A stretch of DNA of 64,000 nucleotides from Chitinophagaceae bacterium (GTDB lineage: Bacteria; Bacteroidota; Bacteroidia; Chitinophagales; Chitinophagaceae): NCBI GenBank assembly GCA_016715365.1, contig JADKAM010000001.1, positions 1 through 64,000 on the forward strand. The letters run 5' to 3'. The notes below the pieces were generated by a model. That model was given only the letters and a program-made list of their open reading frames with translations, was not told where the DNA came from and ran no database searches. Within the stretch, counting starts at the first letter, position 1; every line of letters begins with the position of its first letter. Below, in pieces: positions 56,493 to 64,000 of the stretch. The position numbers were made by a program, and so were the translations under genes.

Positions 56493-56521
56493 AAAAAACC
56501 CGGAATGATTCCGGGTTTTTT
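56493..56521. terminator. Bidirectional terminator between POT2 and the DUF1501 gene
   Basis: A 13-bp stem (AAAAAACCCGGAA and its complement) with a TGA loop, flanked by A and T runs on both sides, lies between two convergent stop codons. Confidence 0.95.
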
Positions 56522-56523
56522 AT

Positions 56524-57717
56524 TTAGATAAAATTCAAATGCGAATATTTATTCCCTAAGATGATCTTATCATCGGCCCCCAGCCATTTATTTAATACCG
56601 TAGCATACACATTTTTAAAATCAACTTTGTGTTTCAGATCTCCCTCATTTAAATCACTCAGATCGGGCATGGCATTTAACACGCCTTTTTCTTTTAAGCC
56701 GCCACTGATGAAGAACATATTATTGGCGGTGCCATGATCGGTTCCGTTGCTGGCATTTTGCGTAACCCTGCGGCCAAATTCGCTGAAAGTCATCATCAAT
56801 ACATCATTAAAACGGCCATTGTTTTTTAAGTCGGTTGTAAAAGCCTGTACCGCATCATTCAGTTCGGTAAATAATCTTTTCTGCTGGTTATCCTGGTTTA
56901 CATGCGTGTCAAAACTGCCCAGCGAAACGTAATACACTTTGGTATTGATATCAGAGAAAATTAAAGAGGCGATCGTCTTTAAGTCTTTCCCCAAATTCGT
57001 ATTTGGATATGTTTGTGAAGTTGGGTGTACTTTGCTTTGCTGGTAAATATAATCGGCACTACTAAGCGTAGCACTCATGGTTTTGTATAAATAGTCAATG
57101 GTTTCTTCGCCGGTTTTATGATCAGCATTCACATCTTTTAAAAACGGGCCATTGCTGGTATTGAAAAGTTTTTTAGGATCTTTAAATGCAAGCCCTTTGT
57201 TTTCTTCCCCTTTTAAAGCCAGGCTCAATACATCATCCAGTTCCATAGCCTGTGTTGGTTTATCGCAACCTTTACACTGTGCATCTAAATAGCGGCCAAG
57301 CCAGCCCGTGTTTACGTATTCATTGCTTTCGCTGGCGCTGTGCCAGATGTCCATACTTCTAAAATGCGACCGGTCGGGATTGGGATAACCCACACTGTTC
57401 ATAATAGCCAGGCTGCCGTCATCATACAACCCTTTAAATGCCTGCAATGCTGGGTTCAGGCCGGTTTCATCAGTCAGTAACAGGGCATCAGTTTTTGCAA
57501 TGCCCAGCTTTGGCCTTTCACGATAGTAAATATCATTACGCACCGGTATCACGGTATTCAATCCATCATTACCGCCACTGAACTGGATAACCACCACCAC
57601 TTTATTGCCCGGCGGTACCATCTTCGGCTTTTCAAATGCCTTTAAAAATTTAGGCAGCATCATTGAGGCTGTGGCCAGTGAACCGATCTGTAAAAATTCT
57701 TTTCTTTTAATTACCAT
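56524..57717 (-). CDS. DUF1501 family exported protein
   Basis: 397 residues; DUF1501 proteins share the sulfatase/phosphatase-like fold and are usually exported by Tat. Visible: VVVIQFSGGNDGLNTVIPVR, PDRSHFRSMDIWHSA, YVSLGSFDTHVNQDNQQKRL, MMTFSEFGRRVTQNASNGTD and HGTANNMFFISGG. The signal region MVIKRKEFLQIGSLATASMM has Arg-Lys rather than the usual Arg-Arg before the FLQ. The start ATG is at 57715-57717; the open frame further up only translates repeat words. It is preceded by DUF1800, its standard partner. Enzymatic role unknown. Confidence 0.92.
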   Translation of the reverse strand: MVIKRKEFLQIGSLATASMMLPKFLKAFEKPKMVPPGNKVVVVIQFSGGNDGLNTVIPVRNDIYYRERPKLGIAKTDALLLTDETGLNPALQAFKGLYDDGSLAIMNSVGYPNPDRSHFRSMDIWHSASESNEYVNTGWLGRYLDAQCKGCDKPTQAMELDDVLSLALKGEENKGLAFKDPKKLFNTSNGPFLKDVNADHKTGEETIDYLYKTMSATLSSADYIYQQSKVHPTSQTYPNTNLGKDLKTIASLIFSDINTKVYYVSLGSFDTHVNQDNQQKRLFTELNDAVQAFTTDLKNNGRFNDVLMMTFSEFGRRVTQNASNGTDHGTANNMFFISGGLKEKGVLNAMPDLSDLNEGDLKHKVDFKNVYATVLNKWLGADDKIILGNKYSHLNFI

Positions 57718-57723
57718 AAAACC

Positions 57724-57870
57724 GATTTTAGATTTGGGATTGGCGATTTTAGATTTGTTGAACATCCGAAAGCAATCCTCTTTTAATATTTTTAATTTAT
57801 TAAGCTGTTGTACTAATACTTTTTACGCTTAGAAAATAAATCGGCAATCGCCAATCTAAAATCCCAAATC
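57724..57870. repeat. Inverted GATTTTA-type heptamer repeat between DUF1800 and DUF1501 genes
   Basis: The left arm 57724-57757 has GATTTTA, GATTTGG, GATTGGC, GATTTTA words. The right arm 57845-57870, read on the other strand, has GATTTGG, GATTTTA, GATTGGC: the same words in a different order. The spacer is 87 bp. The right arm contains the DUF1800 stop (TGA 57869-57871), and the left arm ends seven bases before the DUF1501 ATG. Confidence 0.85.
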
Positions 57871-59317
57871 AACACAGCTGGTATTCCGGTGTGCTCATCA
57901 GATTTACGATGGCACTCTTAATATAGTTTTCCCTGCTGGCAGCATTTACATATCTATCTAATATCACATTGCCAAGCTTGTTTTTTGTTTGTAATACTGT
58001 GGATTCAATATTTTCCAGTAATTTTTCCCGCTGCACTTTTTCGAAAATGCTGTTTACGGCTGCCCAGTCAATAGTAGCTGTACCGCCTTTTACTGCATCT
58101 TTCATTTTCCTTATTCCTTCCATCATCTGTCCCATCTGCACATCATCATCCGTCTTGGGCCTTATATCCACCGCATCATTTGCCGAAAGTATTTGTGGAA
58201 TGCGCAGGCGTAACATCAGGGAACTGCTGTCTATCCAGTTTTTACCACCAGGCCAGCCTGCCACGTTAGGCGGATAAAATAATACCTGGCCCAATGCCCG
58301 CTGAAATAATAATTGCGACTGATCGTTTTCCATTTGCATGGGTAATAACCTTCTGATGCCGGCCAATAGTTCAACCGGTGATTTTATTTTAGTGCCGATA
58401 TTTTTTTCTTCGTAAAACCAATCGCTGGTAAACATATCTTCCAGCAGCTTTCCAATATTGTAATTGTTGCTGTAAAAACGTTTGCTTAACCATTGCTGGT
58501 TTTGTTCGTTCACATTTTCATTTACAAAATACCGGTATAGTTTTTTGCTGATGTAATTGGCAGTTTGTATGTTTTCCAAAAGTATGTTCAGGATATCGTC
58601 TCCGTCAAAGTTGCCGGTCTTACCCAAAAATGTTTTGCTGCCATCATCGTGCTGAAATTTGCGGAATACAAATTCGCCTTTCGGATTAAAAGCCCAGCCT
58701 GTAAAAGCACGGGCCGCTTCCTTCACATCATGCTCGGTATAATTACCCCGGCCCATGGTAAACAGTTCCATCACTTCACGGGCAAAGTTTTCGTTGGGGT
58801 GCGATTTTTTGTTTTGCTGGTTATTTAAAAACTGTAACATAGCCGGAGATTTGCTCACTGCCTTCAGCATATCGGCAAAACTGCCCAATGCATTGGTGCG
58901 GATAATATGCAACAGCTCCTGCGCATAAAAACTATTTTGACTGCGGCAGGCAAAATGCCCATGCCAGAACAGACTCATTTTTTCCCTAAGCTGTGCTTCG
59001 CTGTTGATCATGGTTTCAAGCCAGCGCAGGTTCATTTTTTTCAAATCTTCTCTAGATTGTTCCCGCAATTTTTTTCGTGGCTCCTGGTTGTTTAAAGTTT
59101 TTTCCATTTCCTTTGGGTCGGTCATGCCATTTATATACTCATCCGCAGGATTTTTGGTCACTTCAAGTTTTTCAACCGGTTTGGAAGATGTTTTTACCAA
59201 AAGGGCCCAAAGGTTTTTTTGAGAGATGGTATCAAGCGAAGCCGCATTTTCGGCCATGGGGCCAAAAGCAGCCCGCCATAATAAATGCTGATTTTTTATA
59301 CGATTGGAGACCGCCAT
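57869..59317 (-). CDS. DUF1800 family protein
   Basis: 482 residues. Family pattern: NQHLLWRAAFGPMAENAASL at the start, LREKMSLFWHGHFACRS, QNKKSHPNENFAREVMELFT and GRGNYTEHDVKEAARAFTGW, FYPPNVAGWPGGKNWIDSSS, and the C-terminal IVNLMSTPEYQLC. DUF1800 and DUF1501 genes are regularly adjacent in Bacteroidota and Planctomycetes and are thought to act together at the cell surface; the chemistry is unknown. No clear signal peptide is visible, so export may depend on the partner. The last codons run into the repeat. Confidence 0.92.
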   Translation of the reverse strand: MAVSNRIKNQHLLWRAAFGPMAENAASLDTISQKNLWALLVKTSSKPVEKLEVTKNPADEYINGMTDPKEMEKTLNNQEPRKKLREQSREDLKKMNLRWLETMINSEAQLREKMSLFWHGHFACRSQNSFYAQELLHIIRTNALGSFADMLKAVSKSPAMLQFLNNQQNKKSHPNENFAREVMELFTMGRGNYTEHDVKEAARAFTGWAFNPKGEFVFRKFQHDDGSKTFLGKTGNFDGDDILNILLENIQTANYISKKLYRYFVNENVNEQNQQWLSKRFYSNNYNIGKLLEDMFTSDWFYEEKNIGTKIKSPVELLAGIRRLLPMQMENDQSQLLFQRALGQVLFYPPNVAGWPGGKNWIDSSSLMLRLRIPQILSANDAVDIRPKTDDDVQMGQMMEGIRKMKDAVKGGTATIDWAAVNSIFEKVQREKLLENIESTVLQTKNKLGNVILDRYVNAASRENYIKSAIVNLMSTPEYQLC

Positions 59318-59600
59318 AATATAGGTATGATTTTAACTGATCAATTGAACTTTGGTAAGACCGCTTAAAGAGCTGTTAGTTTAATATTGAACTAATAAAT
59401 ATACAAGCCCAAAAAATAAACAATAAGATTACACAATACCTCAAATGTGTGAATGATACAACTCTTATCTGCAATCCTGTAACTGCAATTTACTATAATG
59501 CAACAAACTTTGTACCGTAAAGCTGCTGCAACAGCTAAAGCCAGCACGAAAAAAGTCATACCGCAATCAGCATTATATTATTGTCAATAAAATTTAAATT

Positions 59601-60428
59601 ATGCCTTTTATTAAATCAGTTCAAAATAACGAAGCACCTGTAAGCATTTATTACGAAGATTCCGGCACAGGACTACCAGTGGTTTTTATACATGGCTGGC
59701 CTTTGAATGGCAGCATGTGGGAATACCAGGTAACACAATTGCCGCAACAGGGTTTACGATGTATAACCTACGACAGAAGAGGGTTTGGTAAATCCGACAG
59801 GCCGTTTGGCTGCTATGGTTACAATACTTTGGCCGGAGACCTAAAAGCGCTGCTGGATGAACTGGATCTGCATGAAGTAACACTGGTTGGTTTTTCGATG
59901 GGCGGTGGTGAAATAGCAAAATACTTTTCGCTGTATGGCGGAGAAAGGGTTGCAAAAGTTGTTTTGATAAGCGCCGTGGTTCCGTATATGCTGCAGACTG
60001 AAGATAACCCTGATGGCGTGCCGCAGGAAGCATTTGATAAAATGCTGAAGGAAATGACAGATGACAGGCCAGGTTTTTTGGAGGAGTTCAACAAAGATTT
60101 TTATGGTGTGGAGTTGCTAAACCAGCCTGTTACCAGTGCATACCTCGCCAATGCTTTAACACAGGCATTAAATGCATCACCCATTGCAACTATTGAATGC
60201 GCCAAATCATTTTCATCAACCGATTTCAGGGATGATATACCTAAGATAAATGTGCCCACACTTATTATACATGGTGATAAAGATAAAACCGTGCCCATTA
60301 AAGCTACGGCTGAACAGGCTGTAGAAAATATAAAAGGAGCTGTATTAAAAGTGTATGAAGGAGCGCCTCATGGATTATGGTTTACAGAAAAAGATAAACT
60401 AAACCAGGATTTGATTGATTTTATTTAA
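59601..60428 (+). CDS. Alpha/beta hydrolase (cofactor-free haloperoxidase/esterase type)
   Basis: 275 residues, cytoplasmic. Catalytic triad: Ser in VGFSMGGGEIAKYF (about 98), Asp in LIIHGDKDKTVPI (about 228) and His in GAPHGLWFTEKD (about 257). The oxyanion region is FIHGWPLNGSMWEYQ. The close match to non-heme chloroperoxidases and arylesterases (GRGDRRGFGKSD-like TYDRRGFGKSDRP) sets the subfamily, but its substrate cannot be known. It starts 283 bp after the divergent DUF1800 gene. The DUF6496 gene follows by 21 bp on the same strand. Confidence 0.93.
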   Translation: MPFIKSVQNNEAPVSIYYEDSGTGLPVVFIHGWPLNGSMWEYQVTQLPQQGLRCITYDRRGFGKSDRPFGCYGYNTLAGDLKALLDELDLHEVTLVGFSMGGGEIAKYFSLYGGERVAKVVLISAVVPYMLQTEDNPDGVPQEAFDKMLKEMTDDRPGFLEEFNKDFYGVELLNQPVTSAYLANALTQALNASPIATIECAKSFSSTDFRDDIPKINVPTLIIHGDKDKTVPIKATAEQAVENIKGAVLKVYEGAPHGLWFTEKDKLNQDLIDFI

Positions 60429-60449
60429 AACCAATAAGTCACTAAAACA

Positions 60450-60647
60450 ATGGCAAAAAAATATTCAACCGCCGCACAAAAAAAAATAGGAACTGTGATG
60501 CATGAGTTTAAAGAAGGCACGCTTAAAAGCAGTTCAGGAGATAAAGTAACCGAACGTAAACAGGCTATTGCCATTGGCATTTCCGAAGCCAAGGAAGCCC
60601 ACCTGAAAGTTCCTGCCCAAAAACCGGTACGTAAAAAGAAAGTATAA
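60450..60647 (+). CDS. DUF6496-like small basic protein
   Basis: A 65-residue basic protein: MAKKYSTAAQKKIGTVMHEF, KEGTLKSSSGDKVTERKQAI, AIGISEAKEAHLKVP, then a Lys/Arg tail. The core VMHEFKxGxLxSxSGxKVxxRKQAIAIGxSEA is the DUF6496 pattern, found in many environmental bacteria and often linked by annotation to stress or DNA-binding proteins, without firm evidence. It converges with the AsmA-like gene, with 10 bp between the stops once that gene's frame is corrected. Confidence 0.88.
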   Translation: MAKKYSTAAQKKIGTVMHEFKEGTLKSSSGDKVTERKQAIAIGISEAKEAHLKVPAQKPVRKKKV

Positions 60648-60657
60648 TGCCCGTTTT

Positions 60658-62815
60658 TTAAAGTTTCTGCACCGTTTTCTTGGCTGCCGAAAAAATACTC
60701 TTCCACAACAAATTAAAAAATGATTTGGTTTTATCCCGTTCGTAATTGATCTCATCGGATCGGGTTACTCCGTTCAGCGGATTGCTGTTTTTCATCAATA
60801 CATTTGCCAGTAAGCTTTGCAGGCCCTTCTTCTTCACATCGCCTGAATCAGTTTTTTAATACTTCCACTTTAAGATCCTGATATAATAAGGTTGCAGAAC
60901 CTTTTGCCCCCTGGTCGGTACCTGTCATATTAAATGTAAGTTTATTTACAGTACCTTTTTTTATAGAAGTCATTCCCAATGGCTCAATAAGCGGGTTCAG
61001 CGATACTGCATTAAAGCCGCCGGCAGTACCGGATACATCAAAAGCACCATTGCTGCTGTTGAGTGGAAGTTTCCATACCGTATGCGCCCGGCTTACGCCC
61101 ATAAAGCTGGCAGATGCCTCTAACAAAAGCAAATTGTTTTTACTGATGAGGTCTTTGATGTTGGTTACGTTAGATACTGTTCCATTGATACTTTTAAAAA
61201 AAACAGTACCTGTTTGTTTTGATACCACCGCCTTTTCGGTATAAGCCACCATACCATTTTTGATAACCATTTTTTTAACACTGAAAGGAAATTTTATATT
61301 CTGCAGCATCTGGTGCGGATATTTTCCAACCTTACTGCTCAGGTCTTCAGCAATGGTTCTGTCGCGGTAAATTTTTACCACAGGCTGCAGGTTTGCTGTT
61401 GCAGCTTCCAGCCGCTGTTTTGTAATCAGCAAACGGGTATCAATACCGCTCAATTCAATATTATTAAACTCCAGGTTGTACAGGTCTTCCTGGCGGGCAA
61501 GGCTTTTGGTGAAAGCTGCTTCTGTAAACTGCGGCTTAACAGTAATGCTTTTTATACGCATGGACGAATTGGCGTTGTTGATATCAAAAACACCTACATG
61601 TATTTTATATCGTTTATTCTCCGTCATAAATGAAAATCCATCAGCAGATAATTTCCAGTTACTGCTGCTGATAAGATTTTTTACATTGGTGCCCGAATCC
61701 AGTTTTTGAATATCAACAGCATTGAATTTTACATTGGTGACCGTTATAGGTTCATTATTGGGTTTTGCCCGGTTGTAAATAAGTATTTTGGTATTGCCAA
61801 CACTTACTTTATTTACCAGGGCTTCATCAAAATAATTGTTATCAATTTCAATTTCATCTTTGGCAGTATCTGTATTGTTTTTTTGTTTTGTGTAAAAAGT
61901 AAGCGTGCCGCCGTCACTTACCAGTTCTTCTGCCTTTAACTGCTGCCGCAAAATAAAAGCATCGGTTGAGATATTATTGATGGTTGTGTTATTGACATCG
62001 AATATAATTTTACCATCACTGTTTTTTTGCTGAAATTTTTTAAGATGAATAAACCTGCCGGGCGCATTGTATTCCACATCAGTAAATGTGGCCTGGTTCT
62101 TATCGCCTTTAATGTAAACCTCTTTTACTTTGGCAACCACATCTTTAATAAAATAGCTGATGATATTCTGAAAATCCCTTGTACTGTCTATTCTGAATTT
62201 TTTTAAGAGCACATTGATACTCCTCAGGGCAGTATTGGGTTCCCCGGTTTTATCCGCAAAATTCAAAAAACCATTTTCGATGATGATCTCTTTTGCATGA
62301 ATGCTTTTGAATTTGCCCAGCAGCTTTTCATAAATAGCCAGGCTGTCGTTATTGTTCAGTTTCTTTTTTTCTTTTTTGCCCGAACTGATAATATACACAA
62401 CCGGGTGCTTAATATAAATGGAATTTGCTTCAATGGTTGTATTGCCCATAAGCCCCGAAATATTTGCTCCTCTTATAGAAACCTCATCTACCTGTATATT
62501 GTAAATGGTGGCCGAAGAAGCCGTATCAAATTGCAGCAGCTGCTTTTGCAATGAATCTGATTGAAGCCGTACATTATAGAAGGAAGCATTGCCATTTATT
62601 TCATCAATAAATGAACTGTCGTAGTGGATAAAATATAAACTATCGGTTCCTTTGCTGATGGCATTCTCGATAGAATTTTTAACAATCCCTTTTTTGTATT
62701 GCTGCCAATAAATGTATCCGCCAATAAGCGCCAGTACAATAACGAGTAAAGATATTTTTATGAATTTTTTCAAATTGTTTTTATTAATGTATTTAAAAAG
62801 GGAGGCCCAGTGCAA
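60658..62815 (-). CDS. AsmA-like membrane-anchored protein, one frameshift near the 3' end
   Basis: A large protein with one N-terminal helix (ISLLVIVLALIGGYIYW) and a long beta-rich periplasmic body, as in AsmA/TamB-type lipid-transfer or assembly proteins. No ATG lies near the 5' end: TTG at 62815 (overlapping the previous gene by 23 bases) and TTG at 62773 are the options, and the second gives KKFIKISLLV right at the helix. The frame stops at 60848 after EVLKN. Removing one A of the A6 run (plus T run 60854-60859) gives EVLKTDSGDVKKKGLQSLLA, continuing for 60 coding-like residues (NSNPLNGVTRSDEINYERDK) to a TAA at 60658. It is coupled to the TamA-like gene. Confidence 0.82.
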
Positions 62816-64000
62816 TATTTAAAATAAGGTTTTCTCTTCTCCAGGCCCCGCTGCCAAAATCAATCTGCTTAAATACCCATCGCTGGCCATCGGGCAAATA
62901 AGGCTTTCGTAATGGTATGCCCAGGTCTACCCTTATTATCAAAACATTCACATCGTACCGTAAGCCAATCCCCGTGGCAACAGCCTGTTCTTTATACCAG
63001 TTTTTACTAAGTTTTCCCGATGGGCCAAAAAGCAACGTGTCTTTTGTCCAGATATTTCCTGCATCTACAAACACGGCAGTGCTGAGGCTTTTTGTAATAG
63101 GCACTCTAATTTCCGTATTGAATAAAAATTTATAATCGCCGCCAATGATCTGAAAAAAGCGCTGATCATCTGCTGATGGTTTATGAGTTCCGGGCCCTAA
63201 ATTACGCACCCTGAAACCACGTATGGAACTGGAGCCGCCAATAATATATTGCTTTGCAAAAGGCAATAAAGCAGAGTTGCTGTAGGGAAGCCCGATACCC
63301 ACCTGCAAACGGTTTGCCCAATCCCATTTATTGGATAAAGCACGTGTATAATGAAGATCAAAGTCTGTTTTTACATACTGTGCAAATGGTGTATTGAAAA
63401 TTGTTTTTTGCCGGTAACGCTTAGCCCCGGTTATTAAACCTGCAAGATTACCAGACAGATCTATACTTGCATTGAAATAGAATTTATTTTTTCGCCTGCC
63501 CTGTGCATTATTATAGGTATAAGAAAAATAACTTCCAAGAATCGCTTCGGAATATACATTGAGTAAAATAGCAGGTGTAACCACAGCTTGCTTATAAAAA
63601 CTATCTGTTATGCTGCTTGCATTTAAATAACTTATTGAAAGGGGAGCCAGGGTATATTCAGTTCGGATATTTTTTTTCCACGTAAAATCATACTGCAGGC
63701 GAAATAAATTTTTGGTGTAGAGTAATTGTTTACGGTACAATTCATATCCCAACAATAAATTGGTATTGGGTGGATAGAAATTATTTTCCTTAATCCGCAA
63801 AAAAGGAACAGCATAGCGTGGAAACCTGATACTTGCTTCCCCACCTATGCGGTAACTGTTGTTGTTGCGCAGCGAATCAGCAATAGAAACTTCGAAACCT
63901 GTATAAGCTTTTATAGTAAGTAATTCGGCTCCTTTAAAAAGATTCCGGTTCTTCCAGTTCGCACTCAATTGTGCTCCCAATGAATTGTTTTCTTTTGTAA
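62793..64000 (-). CDS. BamA/TamA (Omp85) family outer-membrane protein, C-terminal part
   Basis: The frame is open through the window end, so the N-terminus (POTRA repeats expected) is missing. What is visible is about 400 residues of 16-stranded barrel. The diagnostic motif is YIIGGSSSIRGFRVRNLGPG (the RGF lid-lock motif of Omp85 proteins). VFVDAGNIW and the C-terminal NLILNIALGLPF, with a terminal Phe, follow. Its direct coupling to an AsmA-like gene suggests a TamA-TamB-like export or assembly pair at the outer membrane. That is inference from neighbourhood. Confidence 0.92.
   Translation of the reverse strand, partial: TKENNSLGAQLSANWKNRNLFKGAELLTIKAYTGFEVSIADSLRNNNSYRIGGEASIRFPRYAVPFLRIKENNFYPPNTNLLLGYELYRKQLLYTKNLFRLQYDFTWKKNIRTEYTLAPLSISYLNASSITDSFYKQAVVTPAILLNVYSEAILGSYFSYTYNNAQGRRKNKFYFNASIDLSGNLAGLITGAKRYRQKTIFNTPFAQYVKTDFDLHYTRALSNKWDWANRLQVGIGLPYSNSALLPFAKQYIIGGSSSIRGFRVRNLGPGTHKPSADDQRFFQIIGGDYKFLFNTEIRVPITKSLSTAVFVDAGNIWTKDTLLFGPSGKLSKNWYKEQAVATGIGLRYDVNVLIIRVDLGIPLRKPYLPDGQRWVFKQIDFGSGAWRRENLILNIALGLPF

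Noticed and set aside
9330..57870. CRISPR array
   Set aside because: The periodic arrays have 7-bp units with no spacers, and no cas gene is present.
1..64000. tRNA or rRNA genes
   Set aside because: I looked through the gaps for cloverleaf arms and GTTCGA-type T-loops and found none that I could support.

Overview
The window looks like a chromosomal segment of a Bacteroidota bacterium, most plausibly family Chitinophagaceae. The reasons are Por-type (T9SS) sorting domains of both the A and B kind, promoters of the TTG / TAnnTTTG type, DUF3857-transglutaminase pairs, a DUF1501/DUF1800 pair, HmuY, tandem POT transporters and moderate A+T. I cannot name genus or species. I see no rRNA, tRNA, CRISPR array, prophage or classical insertion sequence; it reads mostly as housekeeping chromosome.

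Layout. 1-1783: 5' part of pyruvate phosphate dikinase, badly frameshifted. 2089-11878: complex I operon nuoABCD-HIJKLMN on the minus strand, with no nuoE, nuoF or nuoG and an FNR-like flavoprotein gene directly upstream (12018-12737). 12829-24370: a large T9SS-secreted subtilase, mfd on the plus strand, and a lectin/PKD T9SS protein. 24593-28415: two coupled DUF3857/transglutaminase-like genes. 28548-31115: a small DUF5679-like gene and gyrB. 31420-35727: a probable heme-uptake set (AraC regulator, TonB receptor with FRAP/NPNL signature, HmuY lipoprotein). 36239-44600: ileS, a histone-H1-tailed DksA-like gene, a VOC protein, an MsbA-type ABC exporter, rbfA and a LolE-like permease. 44765-51343: the cell-shape operon mreB-mreC-mreD-mrdA-[S23]-rodA. 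51557-64000: purD, two POT peptide transporters, DUF1501 and DUF1800, an alpha/beta hydrolase, a DUF6496 protein, then a TamA-like barrel with an AsmA-like partner.

Two signals run across this ordinary gene set. First, several genes are broken by single-base indels, densest in the first 6 kb and elsewhere in G, C or A runs (24.82, 26.86 and 60.86 kb). Most frames can be restored by one base, so I read these as assembly or sequencing error rather than gene death.

Second, many intergenic gaps are filled by arrays of degenerate 7-bp words. Word families differ from locus to locus, but the design repeats: two arms in inverted orientation around a short spacer, abutting or supplying the neighbouring gene's stop codon. 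One such pair (23-bp perfect arms at 46130-46152 and 46552-46574) encloses a gene for an S23-type four-helix-bundle protein between mrdA and rodA. That is the same organisation as intervening sequences in 23S rRNA, but inside a protein operon. This S23 cassette, together with the cargo-free heptamer palindromes, is my best candidate for an undescribed element system in the window.
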